From positions 7,485,375 through 7,549,374 of the forward strand of contig NC_135221.1 in the NCBI RefSeq assembly GCF_052324685.1: 64,000 bases of DNA, read 5' to 3'. The notes below the pieces were generated by a model. It saw only the letters and a program-made list of their open reading frames with translations. It did not search any database and was not told the DNA's origin. This stretch comes from Brachyhypopomus gauderio. Taxonomy: Eukaryota > Chordata > Actinopteri > Gymnotiformes > Hypopomidae. Every line of letters begins with the position of its first letter. Position 1 is the first letter of the stretch. Shown here piece by piece: positions 13,001 to 24,552 of the stretch. The translations under genes and the position numbers were made by a program.

Positions 13001-14074
13001 TAGTATTACAAATATAGATGTATCATTACTTTTTTTTTTTTGTTTAGCAAATTTCAAACTAACTCAGTCTGACTTACAGTTCTCTCCATCTCTGTGTACT
13101 CCACCAATCCCTCCGGTCACAAAAACAGGAATCCCAGCTCTGTGGGCTGCAATCATTGTTCCTGAGACAGTAGTGCCTCCAGGCAAACCCTACTGATTCA
13201 ATTACTCACATATATGACCCATACTTATATAGCTAGGTATTCATAAACCTAGGTGATTTAATGATTTGGCCAATGAAAAGCTCAATGAACTAACTATCCA
13301 CCTTGCTGATGACATAGGGCAAGTCTCTCCTGGACACCTTGAGGGCTGTTTTACAGCGTGCAAGGAAGTCCAGCTGGTCTTCTGACAAGCCGACATGAAC
13401 CACGCCTTCCAGGACTGCCACTGTGGCGGGGGTCGCTCCCTCAGTTCTCACCACGGCCTCTACCTCTTTGGCTGTGCTAAATACAGATCACGTGTTCAAA
13501 TCTGATGTTGCAGCTTGATAGCCTTGTTTTAACAATTTTAACATTTGTTCACGTCATCTCACTTGGTGGGGAGCAGGGGTAGTCAAGGTACCGAACTAAT
13601 GAAGTCCAGCTCACAGCTAAATTACCACTCTTGGGCCATTGAAGGTCAGTTGCTTGAATTTAATTGTCACAACTGTATGTCGCTTTGGATAAAAGAGTCT
13701 GCTAAATGTGGTGCATTTAAATAGGTGTTGCAAAAATAAACAATAGCCTGGTATATCAGTATTTTTTGCAAGAAGTTGTGCTAAAAAGAAAAACAAAGCA
13801 ATCATGAAAACCTAAGGGACAATAACAATATGTAGCCAAACAACAGGTGCACTGATTAAGCGCGCGAGTTGGCTGTTGGGTGCGCGCGTTCTCGCTACCT
13901 CAGGTTGCGCGGGTACGGCATCCCGTGGGTGATGATCGCGCTCTCCAGAGCCACCACGGGCTGGCGCTGCGCGAGCGCCTCGGCCACACAGGGGTGCACT
14001 TTAAACAGCCGCTCTGCGCCGGACACACAGCGCATGTCACACCACAGCAGCAAGGCTAAAGCAAGCGCACACAT
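7961..14074 (-). CDS. Bifunctional pseudouridine-5'-phosphate glycosidase / PfkB kinase
   Basis: Seventeen exons join in phase: 14074-13899, 13476-13302, 13189-13078, 12914-12808, 12671-12545, 12348-12228, 11899-11814, 11652-11510, 11313-11254, 11077-11014, 10889-10795, 10605-10477, 10294-10180, 10018-9881, 8757-8591, 8385-8303 and 8159-7961, giving about 698 residues. Residues up to about 350 match Psu[33 protein letters not shown] and SAGVKSILD with the Schiff-base lysine. The rest is a PfkB kinase: [24 protein letters not shown] and VSGAGD with the catalytic aspartate. Together the two halves could phosphorylate pseudouridine and split it to uracil and ribose 5-phosphate. The ATG at 14074 begins a hydrophobic leader ([11 protein letters not shown]), so targeting is uncertain. 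Mammals lack the fusion, to my knowledge. Confidence 0.9.
9156..9871. mobile_element. Solo LTR inside the intron after exon 14 of the pseudouridine gene
   Basis: A 716-bp segment starts TGTCACG and ends CGTTACA, with near-inverted ends. It is flanked by perfect 5-bp direct repeats TCAGT (9151-9155 and 9872-9876). It carries a TATA-like GTATAAAAACC near 9285 and no coding sequence, as expected of a solo LTR left by recombination of a retrovirus-like element. The family could be Gypsy or ERV; I cannot tell which. The clean target duplication suggests it is not very old. It lies in the intron just after the splice donor at 9880-9879. Confidence 0.8.
10031..10067. repeat. CA microsatellite in the intron before exon 14
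   Basis: A CA/TG dinucleotide run lies about 12 bases upstream (minus strand) of the exon starting at 10018. On the gene strand it reads as a GT-rich tract just before the acceptor, where a polypyrimidine tract would normally sit. Confidence 0.9.
13676..13710. repeat. Fragment of a common teleost interspersed repeat
   Basis: The motif GTCGCTTTGGATAAAAGAGT followed by CTGCTAAATG is the reverse complement of a core (AGCAGAC...TTATCCAAAGCGAC) that I know as very common in teleost genomes. A second fragment in the opposite orientation lies at about 30462-30525. The parent family (SINE or DNA element tail) cannot be settled here. Confidence 0.5.
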
Positions 14075-14565
14075 AAATACCGCCAGTGTCCTGTTTTGAC
14101 TGGAGGACACATGGTGAACTGGGCTGTGAAGGTATTACCACATTTGCTGGGCCTGCAGGAGGATGTTGAAATACAGCGCCACGAGGGGGTCGACAGCTTC
14201 CACAGTATATTCATTACGAAGCAATCTCTGCAATGGGAAAGCAAGACAAGATCAATAAACACTTTCAAATCCTGCCACAATGTAGCATATTTTCCACTTA
14301 AACAAAGAGGATCTCTCATGCTCCGGGTTCTTAATACAGGCTAAGCGCAAATTAACGACAGTTAAATATGTTTTTTTTAAGTTCCTAGTTTTCTTAAAAC
14401 AATCATTCTACATTTTTTATCTAGAGGGGACTGGTGCTATTTGTAAGGAAAAAAATAATATGCACTTTGCACTCTGAATCTAATTAATCGGAGCACTTTT
14501 AAACTACGTCTTTAACCGTTTGCGCGTGTTTTCTACGATATACAAGAATCAATCTATAAACCAAA

Positions 14566-14637
14566 AGAAATCACGTAGTTACTTACATAACGTGACTCAA
14601 GAGAAATCACGTAGTTACTTACATAACGTGACTCAAG
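14566..14637. repeat. Exact 36-bp direct duplication
   Basis: Two adjacent identical 36-bp copies begin AGAAATCACGTAG and end GTGACTCAAG. Each contains ACGTAG and ACGTGA hexamers. Their identity implies a recent duplication. Confidence 0.9.
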
Positions 14638-14778
14638 CCTGACCAGATGTCCACGGCCAGCGGAACCAAATGAAAAGCCCAGCAACAACACAAACTACAA
14701 ACTGCATGAAACGCTAGAATTTTAAGCTATATTCAACGCTGTCCCGCTATCGAAGAAAGAGCTGAACTTTGGCCCGGG

Positions 14779-14779
<1 letters not shown>

Positions 14780-14838
<59 letters not shown>
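14780..14838. repeat. TG microsatellite
   Basis: About 29 TG dinucleotides in an uninterrupted run, upstream of the pseudouridine gene. Confidence 0.97.
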
Positions 14839-14842
<4 letters not shown>

Positions 14843-15797
14843 ACCCAAGAGCGCATCCTCAATCTCTGACCTCGTTCCAGTGTGGGGGGATTAGCAAACA
14901 AGCCCGGGCAGGGGCGTACAATTGGTTCATTACCAATTACAATGTTTCCGACATAATTAAAATGTAAAAACATAATTACAACATAATGTTCTGTATTGTG
15001 TTGTAGAATATTGTTTGTTTGTTTCAGTTAGCAAAAAGGGTAAAAGTGGGCCAGCATTTGGCAACCCGTTTAGACCATCACTGAATCAAGACCTAAAATG
15101 ATCTTTTTCATTTAATCAACATTCATCAACACTCATACTCCGTCAGAACGTAAAGGTCGAGTGGGACATTTTGTTGACTACTAGTTTTTGTTATACAAAT
15201 AAGTGTTAAAGTCAATTCTACACTACAAGAATTTCCAGCAGTGATTTACCATTAACAATAAAGTTTAGACGTATGACCACGAAACAAAGCCTAACAGTAT
15301 GAATTCAATACAAACTTCACTGTTACATATTGACTGTCACCTTTAGCATTCTAAAATAGCACGTCCCTAGTCAGCATGTCTACCAGAAAAGTTACTGTGT
15401 CAAGCATAAAAAACACTAAGCATTACATCACTAAAAGCCTTTATTTAATGCATTTACTTAAGACAAATCAGAGATGACATAATAAACAGGTAGCACTTGG
15501 ACGTTTATCATACTCAAAACAGGCTGCTGTTGTTATTCTGTGGATTGAACCTTGGAAAACGTAGCTGGGAACAAAATAGCATTTATTTATAAACATTCAC
15601 TTTGAAGATTTTATTTAGAAACAATTATTTAGAAGCATTTATTCTGAAGCATTTATTTAGAAACATTTATTTAGAAGCTTTTATTTTGTACTTGTAGTTT
15701 TTCTTCAGGTGTTTTTTTAGGTCTCACTAATAAAGAACCACCAACACTTTGATGTTTTCTGTCCTGACACACCTGACAAGAACAAAAACCCACAATT

Positions 15798-18700
15798 TCA
15801 TGTTGAAATGACATGTGTAACCATAGACTCCTCTGCCTTGAGGCTTTGGCCTGTTATCTCACTGATAGCTACGTGAGCCACAGTCTCTGTGACCTGCAGC
15901 TTGTTCTGAAGGACACAGGTACGGTTGATGTTTGCACCTTCATCCTGTTCAAGTGTGTCATCTTTGATGTCTTCATTTGCATCTGCGATCTCCATTTCAA
16001 ACCAGTCTGAGTTGGCCAGCTGGTGTGCCCGAAACGCCTCAATGGCGTCCCTCAGCGCCCTTCCAGATGGACAGCTGTGGTAATCCTCCCCTCTGATGCC
16101 CTCCACGTGCTTAATTCTCCAGGGCTCATGCTTCTCCTTGTCCAGGAGCCTGAAGAAGATCTCCTCAAAGTGCTTCATCAGCTGGTACTTCACCGCCATC
16201 TTGAAGGGAGCAGGAATGTCCCTTTCACCACAGATGTCCTCGAAATAAGCCACAATGTACTTCTGGAAAGATGAAGCGTGGACAAAATGGGGTACGATGA
16301 GTCCAAGGGCGGGGGTCAACATGTCGCCCATGGGGGAGCGGGCGTCCTCTCTCGTCACCACCCTGACCCCCCTGCACATGGCCCTCCACTTGGCCTGCAC
16401 CCCCGGGGAACACAGGAGCAGAACCTTGTCTGAGGGCCTGGTGAGTTCTGTCCTCTGCATGTCCAGCCACTGGACTCTACCTATGGTGCTGATCCGGGAC
16501 GTGTCCAGCAGGTCCAGAATGGCATGTGTTCCGCACTTGGTCCTTAGAAAGGCACACAACTTTAGCACAACCTCCTTGTACATGGGGTGGTCCAGAGAGT
16601 AGATAATGAGAACTTTGCTGGGCTCTTGTGTGTCAATGCATTCTGGCTCATCCTGTCCAGTGACATCGTCTGAAGAGGGTGATACATCTGTGAAAGGTCA
16701 AAGGTGCAGGCTGTGGTTACTGCATCACATAATATCCAATTACTGGGTTTTTGAGTCAGTAAAATAAAAATAAGCATAAGCAAACCTCTAAGAATGAACA
16801 ATCATGAATTGACACAGCATTTATACTGATTGCTCTTCTGTTCTGCCTATGAGTTAAGTGTTGAGTGGTTTGGTAATACTGACCCGCCTTTGAGTTGCTG
16901 TTCATTAAAACAGCCATTAAAGCACCCAGGACCAACCCTGCTAGGCTGAGACCTGTCCAAGCCAAGAAACGTCTGTTGCGTTGAGGTGAAGGACAGGCTA
17001 AAAGAAACAGCATTTTAACACAGTCAAGTAAGGATGCGGTGGACAAAGGAAACTTGGCATAATGTTTTTTTCAGACGTACACTGATGGTACGACACTTAT
17101 AGGATATTAACAATGTGGGGAAATACTTACTTGGGCAGAAGCAAACGTTTTGTTGGTACTCCAAACAGTTATTCTTGCATCGTACAAAAAATGGTTTAAT
17201 CTGTAAAAACACTTTAAATCACTTTTTACAATTAGGATAAACTGGGAAGCATAAGAATGTCAATGTTAGAACTCACCACAAAGACAAAGTCACATAGTCG
17301 TAACTGCCAAGACTCCAGAGAGAAGTTGACACTAAGTGACGTATGGTTGTCCTATAAAGTAAAAAAATATATATATATTTGCATCATTTATAATGTACGC
17401 ATAGTCATTGTTGCATAAAGAAATACGAGATGTGGAATTATAATTATGTCTTTTTTACAAACAGATAGTACCTTTGACACCAGGAGCGAGAGTTCGTATT
17501 GGATACCAGGCTGATGAACGGACACTTTGAACAGGTCAGAGAACTGTCCTGTGTCAAATGTCATGGCAACCACTCCACCATTCCACTCATGGTCTGACAG
17601 GGACCATGTGAGGTTGGGATCCCAGAGACTGCCTGTTATTACATCAAAATCCTTATTTGCGTGTAAACAAGAAAATGGACTGACCTAAAATGCAGCACAG
17701 AACCATGAGTTTCTGAAGCTGAACGGCTGTATGGAATAAATATGGCCCACCGTTCTCCACGCACAGTCTCAAGCTCCTAAATTCAGCATCTTCACAGCCT
17801 TCACACAGATAACAAACCATGAGAACTGAGATGAAACTTGACAGGGATGATTCAAAAAGGAACATCCACTGCTCACCAACTGTAGCTCACCTGGAGTTGT
17901 TATCGTGTGCACTTTTGGGTGTCTCTCCACATCATCTGGCTTTGGTAAATTACATACAGAAATCTGATATTTCAACCCTGGATCAACCACGATTCGGTCT
18001 AAGGCAAAAGACCACTGTGCAAAGAATGATAAGGCAGTTCAGCAGGAATGAACGTTCTAAGACTAAAAATGACAAATGAAACGGTGCGATTGCACCACCG
18101 AGCTGCTCTCACTGGTTCATGCTTGTCCGTTGAGACCCAGGGAAGTCTGCTCCTGAAGACGCAGTGAACACACACGCTGCTGCCTGTGGCAACTTCAAGC
18201 ACATGCACCTCGGTTCCTTCTAGTCTGTATATGCTCCCTGCAGTACAGGACAGAACAAAGAGGACAGACTCTGGGACTGTGAGCCTGGGTCTGTGAGCAC
18301 AGGTCTGTGAGCCTGGGTCTGTGAGCACAGGCCTGTGACCACGGGTCTGTGAGCACAGGTCTGGGAGCACAGGTCTGTGTCATTGAGTGATATGGCTTCT
18401 GCTGAATCTACATTCAATATTATGATTAATCAACATTCAACTGATCAGTGTGTCTGGAAGCTTGTTTTTTATTTATATTTGCTGAATACTGTTTAATAGT
18501 ACTGATTTTCCTTTATATTATTGGAATGTATAAATATGTACATGAGAAGAACATGCTTTGGTAGAAATGTCCCTGTTTAAGTGTGATTACCATCAGAAGG
18601 CTGCGTGATACTGAGACACAGGACAGGAACCATATCTCCATTAGCATCTGTCCTAACTCTCACTTCACTGTGTAGCTCTGGGTGCATTCGCGGGGTTTCA

Positions 18701-19035
18701 GGCCTTGGCCTCAGCCATCCATCGTCTGAACAGTTAGGCGTACCTGAGTTCAACAAGGACAGATGTTACCTTTTGCCACAATGTGATATCTTTGAGCTGT
18801 GATCGAATTTAATACTCACTCAGGTTGAAATCATATGGCAGAGATTCCTGTCACGGGAAAAATGTAAAGGTTGTGCATCTAAACTAAACAAAAATCAAAT
18901 GTAAATGACAGTTAAGAATGGATAGAACATATTTTTCATTACCTTCTGACAAGATGGCAGTAGAGGTTGCTGTAACACACGAAGAGGAGAAATCTGTCCT
19001 GTCACGGTCATAAGCAACACTAAAACAAAAATCAT
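15798..19035 (-). CDS. il17ra: Interleukin-17 receptor A
   Basis: Eleven exons join in phase: 19035-18943, 18847-18820, 18743-18591, 18237-18113, 18014-17891, 17798-17751, 17632-17472, 17351-17277, 17200-17131, 16997-16884 and 16687-15798, about 626 residues. Exon 1 is a signal peptide (MIFVLVLLMTVTG). The ectodomain keeps IL-17RA landmarks: GSIYRLEGTEVHVLEV, VVDPGLKYQISV-NLPKP, GSLWDPNLTW and IKPFFVRCKNNCLEY. A membrane helix near residues 302-322 (LAWTGLSLAGLVLGALMAVL) precedes a SEFIR domain that starts near 356 (KVLIIYSLDHP) and includes DLLDTSRIS, VLLLCSPGVQAKW and FEEIFFRLLDKE. The receptor binds IL-17 with a co-receptor and recruits Act1 through SEFIR. About 85-125 residues follow SEFIR, much shorter than the long human tail. 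Teleosts have two IL-17RA copies; which one this is cannot be told. Confidence 0.94.
18277..18383. repeat. Short minisatellite before il17ra exon 4
   Basis: Imperfect repeats of a 16-base unit alternate GCCTGGGTCTGTGAGC with ACAGGTCTGTGAGC. The array sits in the intron about 40 bases upstream (minus strand) of the acceptor of the exon starting at 18237. Confidence 0.85.
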
Positions 19036-20167
19036 TTTTATTTTAAAGAGAAAATGTTTGAATCTTTCTCCACTAACTACACCGAGGCAAACTTAAACCA
19101 TCACACGTAGAATGAGCTATCACTGAGGTTGCAACTTAAAAAGTCTCCTCGTGGTAAGCAGGAAATGAAGAGATAAGATAATTCTTCAGAGGAAGTCTAA
19201 CCTCTGAGAAAATGTGAAATAAATGGCCTTAGCTTAATATGCTAGTCCACGGCTGCTCCTTTTCTGTGCTAGCACAGAAAAAAACCAAATCCTTCCGACA
19301 CCAAGCACCTATAACATGAGGTACATGATCATCTAATGAATATATTTTTCAAATAGCAATTTATTTTCTTAAATATATTTAACACATATAAAAGTTGTTG
19401 ATTAAATGAAATAATGTTAAATTTGCATATGCGTATGTCATGTATAGTATGTTCGTCGATAGACACATTTCCATAGCACTGTATTAATAACAATGTACAC
19501 TAGAGGGCAGCAACAGCCAGACTTTGAAGTTAGCAAACTCGTAACCGTAATTGCAATATATCTGGGAAACATGCCTGTACTCATCAGAGGATTTGAGGAG
19601 CCCTCCAGCCCCTAGGTGTAAATCATAACGCTCATAAAAGTATCTTACAGTTTACAGCCCCTGTCGGTCACCCGCCGCCAGATAGCATGCCATGCTTATA
19701 AAGATAAACTGCTCCAAAGACCCTCATACCATTCACATTACAAAATACAAATAGCTCTTAATGGTAGGTATTCTGAATCCAAAATTAACCAAATTATATC
19801 CAAGAGTGATAAAGAAGATTCAGGACTGCATACACATGTAATCAAATCAGTGGTTAGATAATGCTGGGTTCTGCGTTCATGGTCTTCAGCCTGAGGAATG
19901 TCAGGTCGTAAATAATGCCTCTTTAATTGCAATGTTTACAAATAGATCACTCCATCAAGGTCACCTGTGATGAACTGTGAACCTTAACATGGATTGTATT
20001 ATGTTACAATAATAGCATGTGATTATGTTGACTTGTTTTATTTCAGATTGCATGTGAAAAATGGAACACTGTGTGTGTGTACACATGGTTTTGTTTCTCA
20101 GTTTTGATCCTTTCGTTTTACTTTTCTTTGCATTGTGAAAGATTAATACTTGTCCACAGAGTGTCTC

Positions 20168-20215
<48 letters not shown>

Positions 20216-20320
20216 TGTACGGGCCCTTATAATTGCACAGTTAAACAATGTAATCACAGATGAAGGGCATCTTTCCAAGGTGTTTCTGTGCACGTGAGAG
20301 GGAGTATATCCTAGCAGGGG
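19036..20320. other. Intergenic DNA between il17ra and troponin I
   Basis: This lies between divergent genes: il17ra leftwards and troponin I rightwards. It must hold the il17ra promoter, but no motif stands out. A perfect 22-bp palindrome lies at 19260-19281 and a GT microsatellite at 20168-20215. No exon is recognised. Confidence 0.5.
20168..20215. repeat. GT microsatellite
   Basis: An uninterrupted GT run of about 21 units, roughly 110 bases upstream of the conserved troponin I promoter block. Confidence 0.95.
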
Positions 20321-20447
20321 GTCTATTTTAGTGAACCATTCACAGAAGGGACCAGAACCATAAATCTACCTTAAAATGCCATAAATTGCCATTTCTACTC
20401 TGGCTTCACCACAGCGCTCACTCTGACCTCCTCTCCTCCAGCTCAAG
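20321..20447 (+). promoter_or_regulatory. Troponin I copy 1 promoter and 5' UTR exon
   Basis: The block GGTCTATTTTAGTGAACC then TTCACAGAAGG and CATAAAT recurs almost unchanged before the second troponin I gene (24020-24075). CTATTTTAG resembles a MEF2 site one base short of consensus. CATAAA may act as the TATA element. A likely non-coding first exon ends at 20447 in CTCAAG followed by a GTAGGT donor. Confidence 0.6.
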
Positions 20448-21676
20448 GTAGGTTAGAAAAGACCGTCTCACAATCTGCCTCAACGACGGTGGGTCTGAGA
20501 TGTTCTCACAGGCTTGTCTGTACATTTGAATTAATTTGTTAACTGTAATCTAGGAATTTCAAATGCTGACTGATTTGGGGCTGAATTACAGAAGGATTTA
20601 GGACTGGGATTGGGAATGAGTATGAAATCCTGTGCCTGGTTTGATCGCTGTCATGGGCAGTTCGGCCCAGACCCGTGCGGAAGCGTAATTGGACAGTTCA
20701 AGGTACCGGTCAGCCACGGCCCATGACCCCTTGCAGCGCTGTTGTTTGGGGAAGGGGAGCCCTGGAGAGGCCCTCAGCTTCTCCTGCACTCCTTCCACAC
20801 GTTTACTGGGTGGAATAGTTTCCTCTGTCACTCCCTGTTGTGCAAGTCAGAGTGCTGTACTGTCTAAAGGCCTCGTTGACTTATTGATTTTTAAATGGGA
20901 GAATTTCTTAAAGGAATGGTGGAGACCTGAGATGTAGATCTGTGAAATTTGTGAAAATGTCTAATATAATTAAAGGAAGTCAGCGAGACATTTGTGCTAC
21001 TTTGTCTAAATTACCAAATTGGCACTCAAATGACAACAGGTGTGCGAAAACATCCACTTGCACTTTGCAGGAATTTTGCACCGTAAGAGCCAAAATCAGA
21101 CAGGCTTTGGTATTATTATTACCCCTAATATGATTTCAGCGCTTGTAGCCAAGATCTCTGGTGCGTATGGTGTTGTGGTGGTGTCAAGGCTGCAGCTGCT
21201 TGCTTTGGAAGAAAGGCACGGGAACAATGTCCAGATATAGTTGGGCAGGGACACGCACAACGTCTCCTGGCATATAACATACACCATGGAGGAACATGGT
21301 GAGCAGGACAGGGTTCCTCGTGTGCTGAACAGGTGCATCTATATTCAGGCTGTTGGGAACTCTGGTCTTAAGACATTGCTTATTCTCGATGCAGTCACAG
21401 TGTTCTCAGTCCACTTGTGAACCCACCATGTTTGTTTTGTCATTTGGCCAAGTGGCTAAGCTTCCTAATAATAATATCAGCTTTCTAATGATTATCATTA
21501 CATTGTGCATGGAGGTGATATAGTTCCACACTCTTTCAGTCTTCTCATCTTCACCAGACATTTGCTGACTTTAATGACCTAGATCAGAGATTTAGGTCTA
21601 GCCTAATGTCTGGTTTATTCAAAATACTCAACTTTCTGTTTTCTTTTTCTTGAAGAGCACTTAGAAAACCACAGCT

Positions 21677-23027
21677 ATGTCTGAAGGGTAAGATTTCACC
21701 CCAGTTATATGACATATAGAACTATTTTTCAAATGTTCTATTTATAAATGTTACTTATACAATTTATCAATATGTATTTATAATATCTTATTTATGTCTT
21801 CTTGTAACCCAGACCGGTAAGTCACCTTGTCTAATTTTCTGTTTATTATTAGATTCAAATAAAAACAATTCAAAATTTTAAAAATGCCATTATAAAACAC
21901 ATTTCAAACATGTATTCATTCCCATGTCATCAACAACATATTTTCTTGTTTTTCACCTTCAGAAAAAGAGCAAGTGCTCAGCCACGCGCAAACAATTTTT
22001 AAAAGTAAGTCCCGTCGGTAGATATTAGGTAACGATGCCGGTCTGAACCAGACGCACAAGCATCCCTCACAGAAAGTGTGTGAAGCGATGTGACGTCTGA
22101 GCCCAGTTCTCCAGTACCGGGTCACCTTTTGATCTGTTCACAGAGCAAGCTGCTGATGAAGGCAGCGTCCATGCTTGTGTCTGAGACGGAGCAGTGCAGG
22201 TGTGAGAGGGAGAGGACCTTGAAGGAGAGTGTTCCCCCGCTCAGCCTCTCCGGCCTCTCCGCTCAGCAGCTGCAGGTAGACGTTACAGCCCGCTGTGTGC
22301 ACAGGTCTGTGCTAAACCCACACGCTTCCTGACTGTCCTGTAACCTCCTTCTCAGGAGCTCTGCAAAGATCTCCATCGCAAGATCGACACTGTTGATGAA
22401 GCACGATATGACCTTGAAGTTAAAGTGGATAAAAACAAGAAGGAGGTATAACATCATTGTCTCAATGTATGTATGTGTATCGTTTAGACCAGTAAATCCA
22501 ACAGTGGAAACATTTCACATTAACCCACATCTGGTACTAGACGGCCAGAGTCTGACGGGGATCAGTTAGACTTTTGAGTGCAGGAAATGGTCCCATTGAA
22601 GGCAGTATGTGTGGCAGTAGTTTGAGACCTGGTCCACTGTAGATCCAGACCCTGTTGCAGAAGATTGGTGAGATGAAGGGCTCCATGACCAGAACCAAAC
22701 TGAAGAGGGTGAAAAAATCCGCTGATGACATGCTGGGCGCCCTGACCGAATCCAAGATCTCCTCCAAGGCAGACTTCAAAGCCAACCTTAAGACGGTGAA
22801 GAAAGAGGAGGAGAAGGTAGGCCTTTCTCACCAACCTCCCAGTGGTCCTTCCACTGAGAGAATCTCATCAGGAACCTGCAGCTCTGCCTTAATGGTGTCA
22901 GCAAGAAGAACACTTCTCATTGTGTGTACTTCTCGAACAGAAAGAGGAGGTGACCGACTGGCGTAAGAACGTGGAGGCCATGTCGGGCATGGAGGGCAGG
23001 AAGAAGCTGTTTGCTGCCGGCCTGTAG
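21677..23027 (+). CDS. Troponin I, tandem copy 1
   Basis: Seven coding exons join in phase: 21677-21687, a 4-base exon 21813-21816, 21963-22004, 22144-22275, 22356-22445, 22643-22816 and 22941-23027, about 179 residues. Troponin I is the inhibitory subunit of the thin-filament troponin complex in muscle. The N-terminus is MSEGPKKSKCSATRKQFLK with no long cardiac extension, so it is skeletal-type. The TnT-binding helix (ELCKDLHRKIDTVDEARYD), inhibitory/switch segment and C-terminal [17 protein letters not shown] are present. The inhibitory segment reads TRTKLKRVKKSADDML where most troponin I has KRPPLRRVRxSADAML, a marked divergence. Sequence is nearer TNNI1 than TNNI2; fish tnni1- or tnni4-type names are possible, so no symbol is given. 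A polyadenylation signal may be AATAAA near 23583. Confidence 0.93.
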
Positions 23028-24019
23028 GGGGCAGACTGGAGAACAGAGCTCAGCAGAGACACTTCACTCTCAGGGAGAGACATGGCAGAAGGGCCCAAGG
23101 GTATTGATCCGGCATTTTAATGTCTCTAATGTCAAACTCACATCATTGACAGGCGCCATGCATAAAAACAAGGGAGGCATACTGTTATACTGGGGGAATT
23201 GAAATATCAAATAAGAAAATCAAAGCTGTGCACATTTAATTTGCCAATCACAATTTGGATCTATCTACATGAAAAGATTTGTATAGTGGATGTCTATGTT
23301 TTTATTAGTAAGGTTGTTGTGCTTAGAATCTCAGTGTATGCCGACTCATTCGTCAAGCAGACAATTGCTAGCGTATATTTAGTCAGATTTATATAGACAC
23401 ACTGTGATATTTCTGTTTATTGAAAAATAGCATAATTACAAAGTGTAAGTAAGCAATGCTTTCATGCTGGTTAGCGATTGGTAAATCATGATCTTGTAAC
23501 ATGTAGCTTAAAGGATACTGCAATTATTTTATCCACAGTGTAATGGCATTCCACAATTAAATACAATGTTATGTTCATATAAAATAAACGTGATTTTTTG
23601 TTGACATGTTATCACACCCAGTATGTCCCTATATGACAACATTTAGTCTCACTCTGACAAATGTGTGAATGTTTATAAATGTCGTCAGTCTTTTGTGCTA
23701 TGCTACAAATTCAAGGTTGGCTAGAAAACATTCATATAAATCCTTTGTGTTGTTTCTGGAATATTAATTTCAAAATATGTCACCCTCTAAAATATTTTAT
23801 TTTAATTAGTAGCCCCTTTACCTATGACAAAGTGCCATAGATACTTGCGTATGTACATGCGTGCACATGTGTGTGTGTGTGTGTGTGTGTGTGTAGGCGT
23901 CACCCAAGGTTGCTACGCCTTGTAGGGTCAAACAATGGGAAAACTCAGGGGCCCAGTTATTGGGCACTGAATTGCATCTGTACTGTGATACTGTACTGTG
24001 AAGTAAAGTGAGCTTGAAG
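23028..24019. other. Spacer between the two troponin I genes
   Basis: This includes the 3' UTR of copy 1 (TATAAAATAAACG near 23579-23591) and a TG microsatellite (about 23871-23895). No other feature is seen. Confidence 0.6.
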
Positions 24020-24115
24020 GGGTCTGGCCTATTTTAGTAAGCCACTCACAGAAGGCTTCTGAACCCATAAAACTTCACTGAGGTTGCCTTATCAACTGGC
24101 ACTTTAGCACACAGC
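24020..24115 (+). promoter_or_regulatory. Troponin I copy 2 promoter, paralogous to copy 1
   Basis: GGTCTGGCCTATTTTAGTAA, then GCCACTCACAGAAGG, GAACCCATAAAAC and an AGCACACAGCTCA segment parallel the copy 1 promoter in order and spacing. This is the best-conserved non-coding sequence between the two genes and contains the same MEF2-like CTATTTTAG. The donor ending the first exon is not evident here. Confidence 0.6.
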
Positions 24116-24552
24116 TCATTTACTTGGGGTTTTTCTGGACAGATCTGGTATGTTCTCCCAACTTAAACATTTTAGAAACCTGACATAGAGATTAATGTAT
24201 GAAGTAAATTTAGTGGTGTTTTTCTTTGAGGAAAAGCAGTCAGACCATTTAGGGCATACGACCCAGATTTGTATTTCTTCCGCATAAGCGTTTTCTGTCA
24301 GCATGTTTGCGGTTTCATGTGGCAGTGTTGCTTAATTAATATGTAATGCTATTTGCGATATGGATGAAGGTCTTAAAGATCGTGCAGAAGTCAGAGGTCA
24401 TATGTACATTTGTACTTGTAGTTAAAGAACTCCAAAATTCTCATGTCTTGACATATTTCAGACATAAAGGGAAAGTGATGTTATACATTATGTTACAGGT
24501 GTGTCGGTCATACAGATTTCCTTTTTCAGTAGGTTTCATAGGAAACACTTAA

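Larger units (their letters stand above)
14075..15797. other. Intergenic DNA between the pseudouridine gene and il17ra
   Basis: This holds the unassigned 5' UTR and promoter of the minus-strand pseudouridine gene, and on the other side the il17ra 3' UTR. An exact 36-bp tandem duplication lies at 14566-14601 and 14602-14637. A TG microsatellite runs 14780-14838. Around 15600-15685 imperfect repeats of CATTTATTTAGAA are seen. No other coding exon is recognised. Confidence 0.5.

Noticed and set aside
14056-14319. Possible upstream coding exon for the pseudouridine gene
   Set aside because: The frame MNILWKLSTPSWRC looks like a targeting peptide, but it can join the main frame only through an intron of about 20 bases, which is too short.
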